Of a DNA stretch of 64,000 nt, positions 34,609 through 46,888 are shown one piece after another. Origin of the DNA: Benincasa hispida (Eukaryota; Streptophyta; Magnoliopsida; Cucurbitales; Cucurbitaceae); contig NC_052359.1 in the NCBI RefSeq assembly GCF_009727055.1, forward strand, positions 17,484,685 through 17,548,684. The letters are read 5' to 3'. The position numbers and the translations under genes are program-made. Within the stretch, counting starts at the first letter, position 1. Every line of letters starts with the position of its first letter. A model generated the notes under the pieces. That model saw only the letters and a list, made by a program, of their open reading frames with translations, ran no database searches and was not told where the DNA came from.

Positions 34609-36063
34609 GAAGCCGATGAGCAGAATTCCAACTTGTCCGGGGATTACCTCTGCAACCCATGGTTTCCCCTATGATCTAGAAAATGCATGAGAAGAAGCTT
34701 GAGAGTTCTTCACCTCCTTCCTCCATTCTGAGTGATGACCGGAGCCTTCGATCAGAGCTAGATCTCGGTAGAGTCAACTCCACCGCACATCCATGGAACC
34801 ACCGGCAGCCTTGATGCACATCTGTTGGAAGCAAGTCTTTGCTTCCAATCGGTCATTTCATTTTCCTTTTTTTCTTATATTGTACTGTATATAATTTGTG
34901 ATTAAGGAATTAATACATTTTGTGTTTAATGCATTTATGTGTTTCCTTCGACTCCATCTCCACCTCCTTTACTTAGCATCTTTAACTTCATTGCATCACT
35001 TAGTGAGATTGCTAGAGTATCGCATACTTAGTCATGTAGATTAGGGATACGAAGCATGTAGCAAACCACCGGAAGGTGTGAGTTGTGTGAGTATGTGAGA
35101 AAACCTTATTTGCTTAGTGTGAAGCTGAAGCACGCTTGTCCATGAGTAGAGTCAGCAACAAGTAACTTCCCGGGAGGGTAAGTGGTTGGTCACATTAAGC
35201 AATGTAAGCAAATATTCACTAGGAATAGGAATAATCTTACGTTAGCCAAGTGCATGTGGTTACCTTGTCTTGTGTATGCATCCATTGCACCTTTAGAACT
35301 ACTCGAGGGAGAGTCTAAAGAAAAAACATAACTCGAGAGAGCTGGGTTAGAATCGATGATCGGAAGGGCTAGGTTAGGTTTGCATAGGCAAGAATGGGGA
35401 ACTTAGGAATAAGCTCCGTTTGCTATCACACAGCGTATGCACCCTATGGATAGGATATTTCATGCGTCCAGGAAGTAGGATATGGTGGTGATATGCGGCC
35501 ATCACGCTCATGCGGTGAAAGCACTTGAGCAGGTTATAGGGGTTTAAGCTGTCATAGGCTTTTCAACACTTTCGCATATCCACCGCATACGTCCTAGAGT
35601 TAGGCTCAAGTGTGTTTGCATGATCGCATGGCTTGTGTTGACTAGGGTTGCCCTTGCGGTCACTCTTAAGTATTGCAATGAAGACATCTCTGCATTTTAT
35701 CTATTCTTCCATTCACTTGTTTCATGTCAAGAATTGTCGTGTCTCTACCTCTCATTCATACTCTCATTACGTTGTTTGTTACTTAGGAGTAGGAGTAGTG
35801 TTAGCATAGCAACTGATAACTTGTAGAAATACAAGTTATTTATTCCACCTTATCTAGATATTGCGGCCAAAACTTAGTAAATATGCGCTGATTATATGAA
35901 GATTATCTTAGAATTACAATAATTATAAATGATCGCAATTACACCCACTAACACCATAAAGATGGAGAACAAGCCGAATTTTACTCTGTTTTGCAGGAAA
36001 CCAAGTCACCGCTTGTGCTCAAGGCTCACGAGAAACTGATCAATGCATCTCTATCACATTGTG

Positions 36064-36095
36064 CTTATACACATCTAGATGTGTATAAGAGACAG
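36064..36095. other. Sequencing adapter remnant (mate-pair junction)
   Basis: The 32 bp from CTTATACACATCTAG to AAGAGACAG are the Nextera mosaic end in inverted repeat, lacking the first six bases of the 38-bp mate-pair junction adapter. It replaces genuine LTR sequence. It is not biological. Confidence 0.95.
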
Positions 36096-36136
36096 CATTA
36101 GTAGGGACCACAAGGCCGGAGTCAAAGACCTGTACC

Positions 36137-36144
36137 TATAAATA
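36137..36144 (+). promoter_or_regulatory. TATA box, Gypsy-E 5' LTR
   Basis: TATAAATA, conserved in the 3' LTR at 45318-45325, with the same flanking CCCCATAGATTTCAG. Likely start of the genomic transcript about 30 bp downstream. Confidence 0.7.
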
Positions 36145-37408
36145 CCCCATAGATTTCAGAGAAAACTCATGCTACTTGATACGGGGCTAAGTGCTGCTAA
36201 ACTTTTGAGAGAAAAGGCTGAGCTGAGTGCCTAAGTGAAGAAATCCGAGAAGAAGATGAGATAAGGCCGAGTGGTGAATCTCAGACCTATTCTGCCAAAT
36301 ACCCGATCAGAAGCTTTGTGCATAGATCTCTACTACCGGTGGAGCAAGCCTAAGAAGGAAGCTCTCCCTACCATCAAATCCATCCTATCCGGTAAGCATA
36401 TCTCCATCAAATCAGTGCCAAGACATTGGCACTTATTTGTATCTGTTCTATCTCTTTCATCATTGTATTTCACTTTCTCTTTATCTTTTCATTCACACAC
36501 CATGTATCAGACGCTTAATAGACATATTAAATGTTTTGATAGCTTTCATATACCATTCTCTATCTATTTCCGTTCCTCCATTAATCATTTTCTCCATGAT
36601 GTCTTTTTAATCCCCTGATAGTTAATACGAATCAAACAAGTACTTAATCTATGTTAAAGGGTATAAAATGTGTTTAGCTAAGGCATGCTAGACGACATCT
36701 TCACCTGTGAGAGCATAAGTGAAGATGCCATCCTGATCTATCGAGAGAGGGTTAGAAGAATGCGTTAACTAAACTGAGTAGTACTTCCAGTCATGGAAGC
36801 AACCTTGCATTCATTACGTTATTCTCTGTTTCACCACAGACATGTGGGAGCGTGGCCGATCACTGAAAGGTGTACGTCAAGAGAAGAGCGGAACAGTATT
36901 TCTAGCTTCAATGCAATTGAGAACTTGCGCTGTTTATATTATTTATCTTTCTCTTTCTATTATGTTCATAAGACTTGTCACCACATTCCACATTTTTGCA
37001 TAACTTTCACAGCTAGCCTTGACCCCAGCATCTTGTAACATGAAGCCTGTATCTTGTATCATCTAGCTTAGGTTTATTGTATTTTATTTTATTAACGCAT
37101 CTTTGCTGCTTTACTTTATTTTAGCGCAATTTATATACCTGTACAAGCACATTTTTAAAGATTGAAAACCTGGTCGCATATATCATGAACATATCACAAT
37201 AACCTAAAACAGTCCCTGAGTTCGACCTCGGATCACACCGAGAAACTTGGGGTGGAATTACACTTGGTTCCATCGTAAGGAAACTTGTGACAAAGCATGG
37301 CATACTACGTGAACATCCATAATTAACGCATATCTAGCAGTAGTATCGCATCATTTCGAGCATAGAACATCATCAATCATACCTATCAGCGATTCGTCAA
37401 CAAGTTTA

Positions 37409-37426
37409 TGGTGCCATTGCCAGGGA
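37409..37426 (+). other. Primer binding site (Asp tRNA), Gypsy-E
   Basis: TGGTGCCATTGCCAGGGA, three mismatches from the complement of the plant Asp-tRNA 3' end, all C-to-T or G-to-A. It starts seven bases after the LTR. Confidence 0.8.
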
Positions 37427-37617
37427 CTGGTTAACGGTTAGTGTTGAATATTTTTATGTTATGTGCAAGATAGATCTCTTTGTACTAACTGTTCAACGCG
37501 AAGAGCAATCTGATGGCTTACGAGTGCTGGAGTGATCTGGTAATTCAAAGTGGACCCAGATATCAAGTGTATTCTTTGTACAAAGTTTATCGGGGCGAAA
37601 TTAATTGGTGAAGAAGT

Positions 37618-39275
37618 ATGGCTGATGAGAATGTGGCACCTGCTGGAAACCAAAAGGGAGATTTGCCAGTGCAAGATCCTATTTTTCTNGATGAGAATGT
37701 GGCACCTGCTGGAAACCAAAAGGGAGATTTGCCAGTGCAAGATCCTATTTTTCTTGCTGCTGACCAGAACATCCCTATAAGGGAATATGCGGCGCCAAAT
37801 TTCTATAATTTTTCACCAGGAATTTCAAGACCAGTAGTTGAGGGGAATGCAAGCTTTGAAATAAAACCTATTATGATACGAATGATTCATAATGTGGGAC
37901 AATTCGGAGGATTACAGGGAGAAGACCCACATGCTCATTTGACAAATTTTGTAGACATGTGTAGTACATTCCCCAGGTCTGATGTAACACAAGAAAGTAT
38001 TAATCTATACCTATTCCCATACACATTGCGGGATGAAGTAAAGAGGTGGGCTCAAGCATTAAAGCCAGACGAAATTAATGGATGGGAGCAGTTGGTTGAT
38101 AGGTTCATGAATAGATTCTTCCCTCCATCTGTCAACGCAGAGAGGCAGAGGGAGGTTTTGAATTTCGAACAAAAGGGTTATGAAACCTTGAGCATCGCCT
38201 GGGTGCGATTTCGGAAGTTAGTGAAGAATCGTCTGCATATCGAGATTCATGATAATATTTTGATGGAAACCTTTTACAATGGCCTAGACCAATCAACCAA
38301 GCAGTTGTCGATGCCTCCGCAGAAGGAGGATTAATGAATAAGTCATATACGGAAGCGAAGAACATATTGGATCGCATCTCGCGACATTCTGATGAGTGGA
38401 TTGATACTGGGCTTGAGGTAAGAGGTCAGAAGCAAGAAAGAGTAAAAAGGGCCAATGTGCCAACGGACACAATGAGCGCATTGGTCGAGCAAATGTCCAC
38501 AATGACCTCACTCTTCCAGATGGTGGCTAATCAGCAGAGAACTCTCTCTTAAGGAACAACGCAAGTTAATGCGGTGACTCATGTGACCGCAATGGATTGC
38601 ACTCAATGGGGAGAGGTACATCCGGTAGACGTCTGCCCATGGAATCAACATCTCATATATGCTATTTATGATGAATCATTGGGCAACAACCACAACCCTG
38701 GTTGGTGGGGTCACTCAATTTTTGGTTTGGATGAGAATCTCAATCAGGAGGGCCATAGTTTCTATCAATTCAGTTATCAAGAGGATCGAGGAAACCCTTC
38801 AGTCTTCACTAATCCAGATTGCGGCCCAAGTAATTATCAAGGTACGCCACCCTGTGACCAACTGTTCGCATATGATACCTCTTGTAGTACCTCGTCTTTG
38901 GAGACATCATTAAAACATTATATTGAAAAGAGCGAGGCAATGAGACAATCGCAAGCTGACTCTTTTAAAGAATTAGAAGATCAGATAGATCAGCTTACAA
39001 AGGAATTAAAGAAGAAAGCGCCTGGTACGCAGCACGGAAACTCAGGAGTGTCGGGGCCAAGAGGTAAAGAACAATGTCATGCAGTGACATTGAGGAGTGC
39101 CAGAACGAAAGCCCCTATTATGTCAAATGTACCAGATGTGGTAACAACACCAGCAGATTTGACTGTTGATGATGACCAGTTACTTAATAACAAAAGCAGC
39201 ACAAGTTTTGAAGTAAGATCATCTACAAAAGATAAAGCTCCTCAAGACTTGAATTCTCAGTCAACCAACCTCTAG
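37618..39275 (+). pseudogene. Gypsy-E gag
   Basis: The start MADENVAPAGNQKG leads into the capsid region: EYAAPNFYNFSPGI, VGQFGGLQGEDPHAHLTNF, LFPYTLRDEVKRWAQAL and WEQLVDRFMNRFFPP. The frame shifts near 38320, and an in-frame TAA lies at 38550-38552. The downstream part (38574-39275) has a knuckle DCTQWGEVHPVDVC in which the second Cys is Trp, a Gln-rich coiled segment (KHYIEKSEAMRQSQ) and KEQCHAVTLRSA before the protease. The apparent repeat of the first 22 residues comes from a contig join at base 37689. Confidence 0.9.
37624..37754. other. 65-bp duplication around a single N (contig join)
   Basis: 37624-37688 and 37690-37754 are identical, separated by one N. This is the pattern of two overlapping contigs placed end to end. 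It adds 66 bp to gag and keeps the frame by chance. Confidence 0.92.
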
Positions 39276-39349
39276 CTAATGACACACAGCAAGCATAGGA
39301 CCTCGCCAAATAGCAAAGTAAATAAGAAACATGGTGGGATCCTCCACCT

Positions 39350-40100
39350 TTCCCGTCCAGGCTGAAAAAGAAAGACGATAGCAAGCAATTTCAGAGGTTT
39401 CTGGACGTTCTCCGACAGCTACACATTAATATTCCCTTGATAGAAGCATTAGAGAAGATGCCGGGTTATGTGAAATTTCTCAAGGATATTCTCGCCAACA
39501 AGAGAAAGATTGGGGAAAATGAAACAGTTGCACTAACATATGAGTGTAACGCTCTGTTTCAAAACAATCTCCCTACTAAAGTGAAGGACCCTGGGACTTT
39601 TACATTTCCCTGCACCATAGGAGGGAAGATGGTCGGAAACGCGCTATATGATTTAGGGGCAAGCATAAATTTGATGCCCTTGTTAATTTTTAAGAAGCTG
39701 GACATCGGCGAAGCAAGGCCAACCACGATCACATTACAGCTAGCCAATAGATCAATTATGCTTCCTAAGGGCAAGATAGAAGATGTTCTCATGCAAGTGG
39801 ACAAGTTTATCTTCCCAGCAGACTTTGTCATATTGGATTATGAGGCCGATAGAGAAATCCCTATCATCCTGGGATGCCCATTTCTCGCCACAGGGCGAGT
39901 GTTAATCGATGTGCAGAAAGGAGAGTTGACCATCCGAGTCGATGATCAAGAAGTAAAATTCAACATACTCAATGCGTTGAAGTTCCCAGGAGATATAGAG
40001 AACTGCCAATACATCGAAGAGCTGCGGGAAGGACATTGGCACAAAACCATGAAGGAGCTGGAGGAAGAAAATTGTGAAATCGGCGCAATAGTGGAAGAGG
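39350..40100 (+). pseudogene. Gypsy-E aspartic protease
   Basis: In an open frame that continues into RT: FPCTIGGKMVGNALYDLG then ASINLMPLLIFKKL and LANRSIML, followed by VDKFIFPADFVILDYEADRE and IPIILGCPFLATGRVLID. The active site is DLG, as in the other gypsy copies. The stretch 39276-39436 upstream is frameshifted. Confidence 0.9.
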
Positions 40101-41749
40101 ACTGCACCACAATTCATGCAGAATCTAATTTTGAACCGCTCAAGTTATCTGAACGGACATCACAACGCATTAAGCAATCTTTAGAAGAGCCACCTGTGTT
40201 AGAGTTAAAGTCGTTGCCAGTGCATCTAAAGTATGCTTACTTAGGAAGTAACGACACATTACCAGTCATCATTTCTGCATCACTAAGTAAGGAGAAAGAA
40301 GATGCTGTTATACGGATCCTAAGAAATAACGCAAAAGCCTTAGGATGGACCTTGGCAGACATTCGAGGAATCAGTCCCTCGTATTGTATGCACAAAATTC
40401 GTTTGAAAGAAGGAAAGAATGAATCAGTAGAAAGGCAATGCCGTTTGAACCGTTCCATGAAGGAGGTTGTAAAGAAGGAAATAATAAAGTGGCTGGACGC
40501 AGGTGTCATCTACCCGATATCTGATAGTAGTTGGGTGAGCCCAGTGCAACGTGTTCCGAAGAAAGGAGCGATGACAGTCATCACTAATGACAAGAATGAA
40601 TTGGTTCCCACAAGGACAGCTACGGGGTGGAGAATCTGCATGGATTATCGCAACCTGAATTTGGCCACTAAAAAGGACCACTTTCCACTCCCGTTCATTG
40701 ATCAGATGTTAGACAGACTTGCGGGGAATGAGTTTTTATACTTTCTTGATGGCAATTCAGGGTATAACAAAATAGCAATTGCGCTGGAGGACCAAGACAA
40801 GACAACCTTTACGTGCCCATTTGGTACGTTCGCATTTTGACGCGTGCCATTTGGACTCTGTAATGCACCAGGCAGTTTTCAACGATGCATGATGGCAATA
40901 TTCTCAGATTACTTGGAGGTGTCAGTCGAGGTATTCATGGATGATTTCTCAGAGTTTGGCAGTAATTATGACTTCTGTTTATCTAACCTTGAAAAAGTCT
41001 TGAAGAGATGTGTGGCAACAAATCTTGTTTTGAACTGGGAAAAATGTCACTTTATGGTGGAAGAAGAAATAGTTCTGGGTCACAAAATCTTCAAGGCAGG
41101 ATTGGAAGTTGATCAGGCAAAAATCGATGCAATTTCCAAATTACCCCCACATGTGAACATAAAAACACTTAGAAGCTTTCTGGGACACGCGAGGTTTTAT
41201 AGAAGATTTATTCGCAACTTCTCCCAGATCGCAAGACCCCTAAGTGCACTTCTCGAAGTTGACCGCGAGTATAATTTTGATGACACCTGCACCCAAGCAT
41301 TTAACACATTGAAAGATGTGCTCATCTTCGCACCCGTTTTGATTGCGCCAGATTGGACGCAACCATTTACGTTGATGTGCGATACTAGCGGATATGTTGT
41401 GGGTGCAGTTTTGAGTTAGCGCAAGGATAAGGTATTGCATCCTATTTATTATGCAAGCAAAACACTGAACGATGCACAGGAGAACTATACGACCACAGAA
41501 AAGGAAATGCTCACAGTGGTATTTGCACTTGAGAAGTTCTGACAGTACTTAATCAGAACAAACGTGGTGGGGTATATGGATCACTCTGCGATTAAGTATT
41601 TAATGATGAAGAAGGATGAAAAACCGAGGATGATATGGTGGGTGTTGCTCTTGCAAGAGTTTGACCTAGAAATTAAAGACCGGAAGGGCACCGAGAACCA
41701 AGTCACGTATCATTTGTCAAGATTGGAAAATTACGAGGTTCAAGGGTAA
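40101..41749 (+). pseudogene. Gypsy-E reverse transcriptase and RNase H (one frame, three stops)
   Basis: All RT blocks are present in one frame: LADIRGISPSYCMHKI, DAGVIYPISDSSWVSPVQ, TGWRICMDYRNLN, FLDGNSGYNKI, VPFGLCNAPGSFQRCMM, VFMDDFSEFG (catalytic), LVLNWEKCHFMVEEE and LRSFLGHARFYRRF. RNase H follows: [52 protein letters not shown]. Only three in-frame stops occur, at 40838 (TGA), 41417 (TAG) and 41540 (TGA). Comparison with the sister copies suggests CGA or CAG before C-to-T change. This is the best preserved pol in the window. Confidence 0.92.
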
Positions 41750-43174
41750 GAAAAGGATATTGAGGAAAGATTCCCCGATGAGCTGCTGATGCAGTAGACA
41801 CTAATGTTCCCTGGTATGCGGACATAGTAAACTTCATAGTTTGCGGTCAACTGCCAGATGTTTATACATACTAGCAGAAGAAGAAGCCAAGACATGACGC
41901 CAAATTTTATTTCTGGGACGATCCATCCCATATTAACAAGGACCTGATCATATAATACGTCGGTGTGTTCCTGAGCATGAAGCCAAGCAAATTTTAGAGC
42001 TCTGTCATGAGTCCCCATATGGAGGACATTTTGGGGGGCAAAGGACCGCAACAAAAGTCTTACACAGCGGCTACTTTTGGCCAACACTGTTTAAGGATGC
42101 CCAAGCTCATGTTGTGCAATGCGACAGGTGTCAAAGGATAGGGAATATGTCTAAAAGAAATGAAATGTCATTGACGTCAATCTTAGAGGTTGAATTATTT
42201 GATGTTTGAGGAATTGACTTCATGGGCCCATTCCCCACATCCGAAGTCATTCAATATTTCTGTTGCGGTTATTATGTATTGAAATGGTTGAGGGCATCGC
42301 ATTGCCAAGAATGACCGGCCACTTGTGGCGAAGTTTCTAAGGAAGAATATTTTTCTCGTTATGGGACGCACGGGCCTTAATCAACGATGAGGGCTCTCAC
42401 TTTATCAATCGCATAATTGCCAACCTGTTGACTAAATTCAACGTCAGCCATCGAGTTGCAACTACTTATCACTCATAGACTAATGGGCAGGTAGAGATTT
42501 CTAACCGAGAGATCAAAAATATCTTGGAGAAGGTAGTTAATACTGCCAGGAAGGATTGGTCACCTAAGCTTGATGAAGCACTATGGGCTTACAGGACTAC
42601 CTACAAAATACCAATTGGCATGTCTTCGTACGCCCTGGTCTTCGGAAAAGCTTGTCATCTGCCGCTTGAGTTGGATCATAAGGCGATGTGGGCATGCAAG
42701 AAGCTGAAGTTTGATTTTGCCAGTGCGAGGAAAGTCCAGAAGCTGCAATTGAATCAGTTGGTTGAATGGCGAAGGGATGCCTATGAAAATCCTAAGATAT
42801 ATAAGGAGAAAACAAAGAAATGGCATGATGACCACATAAACGACCGAACATTCATCGATGGTCAACAGGTATTACTATTCAACGCGCGTTTGCGATTGTT
42901 CCCAGGAAAGTTGAAGTCTCGCTGGTCTGGGCCATTCCAAATCAAGACAATCTTTCCTCACGGTGCAGTAGAACTAATAACTTTAGATGAGAGCAGCGCA
43001 TTCAAAGTCAATGGTCAGCGGATCAAGCCCTACCATGGAGGCTACTTCGATCGGCCATGGACACCATTGACTTGGGCAAGCAGGATTAAACCGCTTGTAA
43101 GGAAAGCGATTGCGGTAACTCTAAGAACTTCTTACAATCGACCTTCCTACCTATGTTACTTGCTTTCTTTATAG
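41750..43174 (+). pseudogene. Gypsy-E integrase
   Basis: The zinc finger region near 41990-42135 reads ILELCHESPYGGHFGGQR and VVQCDRCQR, then GIDFMGPFP marks the first catalytic Asp, preceded by a stop. The core from 42200 to 42520 is frameshifted and has stops, with the second catalytic block obscured. From 42524 the C-terminal part is open: [39 protein letters not shown] and [19 protein letters not shown], up to [16 protein letters not shown] near 43050. Sequence after that to 43174 has no domain. Confidence 0.88.
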
Positions 43175-44777
43175 CTTTCTTTTACCGTTTTCTAAATTTC
43201 GTCAATTACTGTCTAGTAGAATCAGTCTTTAATGTTTTTGTATTTCCTTCCAATTTAATTTCGCATGTCTCTCCATATCATAAATTTAGTAGCAATGGTC
43301 ATATAATTGTTGTGAATGATTGGATAAATCACCGCAAGGTCTTTTCGACTGACATTTTTGATGAATTAAGAAGAAAGGAAAGTAAACTAGGAGAGGATGG
43401 GTGTAGTAAGTGGTACCAAGCGACACTGTGCATCCAGTACACCCAAATGCGTTACGGTGAGGGGTGTGTTGCGCACGTCTATGTCTTTTGCCCATCCTTA
43501 GTTAAATGCACCATGTTGAGGTATCCTCTAGAAATGTATTTAGTTAAGGGGTGTGTTGTGGGGATGTATGCGTGTTGCCCGTCCTTGGCAAAAATGTATC
43601 TGCGTTTATTGGAAGCATGGTGTGAATTTTAAATCATGCACCATTCTGAATCAAATTTGTAAGTTAATCAAATTCTTTGACTCTTGTACAGGCAACAGAA
43701 AATTTTTGTAATGCGTTCAATTATACTTATTTGTACACTTTGTTAATATTCAATAAAATTAGAATACATGATTCACTCTACTTTTTGCCTGTGCCTTTTT
43801 TTTTTTTTATCTTCCTTTGTCAATTTTTGTAATGTTCTTAATCTTTTTTTTTTACGATCTTCATTGCGTTGCTATGATGTATTATATGTTTATACTAAGA
43901 AACATTTCCCATACTTAGTAATTTCTGACTAACACTTAGTTAATTCTTAGTTTGGTAGTACTTCACCTGTTATCTTTCAAAGTTCTACTCAAACCTTCTT
44001 TTTGCAATTTTCTTCTAAATGTTTGTCTAATCTCTCAAAACAATGCAATGAGAACCTTGCTCATCTTTAAATTTGGGGGTGGGGAAGGTATGAGCGGATG
44101 AGATCAAGAATATGCAGTATTTAAGAAAATTCGTCTATTTTTTTTTTTTAAAAAAAATTATGCAAAACTCGAATGTTAGCGCAAGGGAAAACCTCAAAAC
44201 TGGCCTAACTTGATAAGAGTTTAGTTGTGAAAGGAGCCTGCTCGTAGTTGGATGTTCGTATGACACTCGTAAGAGCAAGCCAAAACGAAGGTGGGTTTCC
44301 AAGAACAATGCAGCATGAAAAAAGACAAAAAAATAATAGAATGCAAGAGGCAACTCCTCTGAATGTCATGAGTTAAAGTTGAAATTGGCACACAACCGTA
44401 GTTGGATGTCCGCATGACACCCAGGGGATAAGCCAAAACGAAGAGTGTAACCGTGATCAATAGTCTCTAAGTAAATAAAAGGCGCAAAGTTTTGCTCACC
44501 GCATTTAAATACATCAAGTTGTTTTGACAAAGAAGAGATAAACATTCTATTTTGAAAATAAGAAAAGCATCTTTGAGCAGAATTTTGTAATATAGAAGAA
44601 TAAAGTAAGGCTTGCTAAGAATTAGTAACGATAAAAGAAAAGTACGATGTCAAGAAATGTGCCTAAGTGTAACATTCGGAGCAACCAATCATCGCAAAAA
44701 TAGAGGATAGGAATTAAGCATGATTGCCTTAGTAGAAGATATGCTTGAGGACAAGCATATATCTAAATTTAGGGGTG
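43175..44777 (+). other. Gypsy-E 3' noncoding region with paired motif and two polypurine tracts
   Basis: No supported gene; the 159-codon frame at 43153-43632 lies over an internal direct repeat (43461-43508 and 43549-43597). AAATTTGGGGGTG at 44068-44080 is a polypurine-tract-like copy. The tract used for the LTR, AAATTTAGGGGTG, is at 44765-44777. The bipartite motif occurs twice between them, at 44243-44290 and 44397-44443. No env-position ORF is present, unlike Gypsy-A. Confidence 0.75.
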
Positions 44778-46581
44778 TGATAACTTGTAGAAATACAAGT
44801 TATTTATGCCACCTTATCTAGATATTGCGGCCAAAAGTTAGTAAATATTCGCCGATTGTATGAAGATTAGCTTAGAATTACAATAATTATAAATGATCGC
44901 AATTACACCCACTAACACCATAAAGATGGAGAACAAGTCGAATTTTACTCTGTTTTGCAGAAAACCAAGTCACCGCTTGCGCTCAAGGCTCACGAGAAAC
45001 TGATTAACGCATCTCTGTCACATTGCGCTTGTCAATCAACAATGAAGAGAAGAACACCGCATTGATGGCGTAATGCGACAATCGATCCAAAGCTGACTTT
45101 CAACTGCATGCGGCAATAAAAACAACATCGTATGCAAATCCACGATCGAAAGATGCAAATGAGCAACGCAAAAGCGGAGGATTGAAACACGTGTACAACC
45201 AACGGTTGTGCAGAATTGACGGTCTAATTGCATAACAGAAGGAATAATATCCCTCCATCTTCGGAATTACCATAACCATCAATGGGGACCACAAGGTCGG
45301 AGTCAAAAACCTGCACATATAAATACCCCATAGATTTCAGAGAAAACTCATGCTACTTGATACGGGGCTAAGTGCTGCTAAACTGTTGAGAGAAAAGGCT
45401 GAGCTGAGTGCTTAAATGAAGAAATCCGGGAAGAAGACGAGATAAGGCCGAGAGGTGAATCTCAGATCTATTATGCCAAATACCCCATCGGAAGCTTTGT
45501 GCATAGATCTCTGCTACCGGTGGAGCAAGCCTGAGAGGGAAGCTCTCCCTACCATCAAATCCATCATATCCGACAAGCAGATCTCTATCGAATCAGTGGC
45601 AAGACATTGGCACTTATTTGTATCTATTCTATCTCTTTCATCGTTGTATTTCACTTTCTCTTTATCTTTTCATTCACACACCATGTATCAAACGCTTAAT
45701 ATATATATTAAATATTTTGATAGCTTTCATATACCATTCTCTGTCTATTTCCGTTCTTCCATTAATCATTTTCTCCATGATGTCTTTTTAATCCCTTGAT
45801 AGTTAATATGAATCAAACAAGTACTTAATCTGTGTTAAAGGTATAAAATGCGTTTAGCTAAGGCATGCTAGACGACATCTTCACCTGTGAGAGCAGAAAT
45901 GAAGATGCCATTCTGATCTATCAAGAGAGGGTTAGTAGAATGCGTTAACTAAAGTGAGTTGTACTTCCAGACATGGAAGCAACCTTGCGTTCATTACGTT
46001 ATTCTCTGTTTCACCACAAACATGTGGGAGCGTGGCTGACACTGAAAGGTGTACGCCAAGAGAAGAGCGGAATAGTTTTTCTAGCTTTCACACAATTGAG
46101 AACTTGTGTTGTTTATATTATTTATCTTTCTCTTTCTATTCTGTTCATAAGACTTGTCGCCGCATTTCACATCTTTGCATAACTTTCATAGCTAGCCTTG
46201 ACCCCAGCATCTTGTAACATGAAGCCTGTATCTTGTATCATCCAGCTTAGGTTTATTTTATTTTATTTTATTAACGCATCTTTACTGCTTTACTTTATTT
46301 TATCGCAATTTATATACATGTACAAATACATTTTTAAAGATTGAAAACCTGGTCGCATATATCATGAACATATCACAATAACCTAAAACAATCCCTGAGT
46401 TCGACCTCGGATCACACCGAGAAACTTGCGGTGGAATTACACTTGGTTCCATCATAAGGAAACTTGTGACAACACATGGCATACTACGTGAACATCCATA
46501 ATTAACGCATATCTAGCAGTAGTATCGCATCATTTCGAGCATAAAACATCATCAATCATACCTATCAGCAATTCGTCAATA
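44778..46581 (+). repeat. Gypsy-E 3' LTR (type E)
   Basis: TGATAACTTG...TCGTCAATA, 1804 bp, the intact version of the type-E LTR; the terminal CA has become TA. TATAAATA at 45318-45325 is the promoter element. The terminal GCAAC target copy follows at 46582. Confidence 0.93.
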
Positions 46582-46888
46582 GCAACCTCCCATCCATTCT
46601 TTTATTTAACCGCCGCATGCACATTACCACATTCATCCAACTACAAGTCCTTAAGTTCGACATCGGATCACCCGAGAAACTGGCATTCGCGTTATACTTG
46701 GCATGAGCGCAAGAAAACTTGTGACAGGACGCATGGTCATCGCATACATTTGATGATGCATACTCATTCTAACGCATGACCATCGACGCATGACTATCAA
46801 CGCATACCTTAAGAACTTACATCGCATATTGTGTCCAAGAGATTTTAGTTGTCGAGTAATTGACATCTAATTTCCCGTCATCAAGTAA

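Larger units (their letters stand above)
35814..37402 (+). repeat. Gypsy-E 5' LTR (type E), carries an assembly artefact
   Basis: TGATAACTTG...TCGTCAACA, 1589 bp. Compared with the 3' LTR it lacks 247 bp (equivalent of 45031-45277), replaced by 32 bp of sequencing adapter at 36064-36095. The frame at 36271-36618 is an open stretch in the LTR, not a supported gene. Confidence 0.9.
35814..46581 (+). mobile_element. Gypsy-E: full-length Athila-like Ty3/gypsy element
   Basis: Two type-E LTRs in direct orientation, flanked by identical GCAAC (35809-35813 and 46582-46586). Between them lie an Asp primer site, gag, protease, RT, RNase H, integrase, a 1.6-kb 3' noncoding region and a polypurine tract, all on the plus strand. 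Length is 10.77 kb as assembled. The LTRs differ at roughly 12 sites in a 245-bp stretch I compared by eye (about 5%). It is the innermost insertion of the nest and therefore the youngest of that stack. Confidence 0.95.
34000..46883 (+). repeat. Solo gypsy LTR (type B) in Copia-2 integrase, itself split by Gypsy-E
   Basis: The LTR is 34000-35813 plus 46587-46883 (2111 bp), starting TGATGACATGC and ending CGTCATCA. It is flanked by AATAA (33995-33999) and AGTAA (46884-46888), and integrase coding resumes on both sides. It matches the Gypsy-2 5' LTR (20738-21955). No internal element sequence accompanies it, so the usual explanation is LTR-LTR recombination. Confidence 0.85.

Noticed and set aside
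36271..36618. 115-codon ORF present in both Gypsy-E LTRs (also 45455-45799, partly 22323-22580)
   Set aside because: LTR copies share it by descent. In the first half, most differences between the copies change the amino acid, so there is no sign of protein-level constraint; T-rich composition keeps the second half open.
43153..43632. 159-codon plus ORF after Gypsy-E integrase as an env-like gene
   Set aside because: It covers an internal direct repeat, overlaps the end of the integrase frame and has no similarity to the Gypsy-A third ORF.
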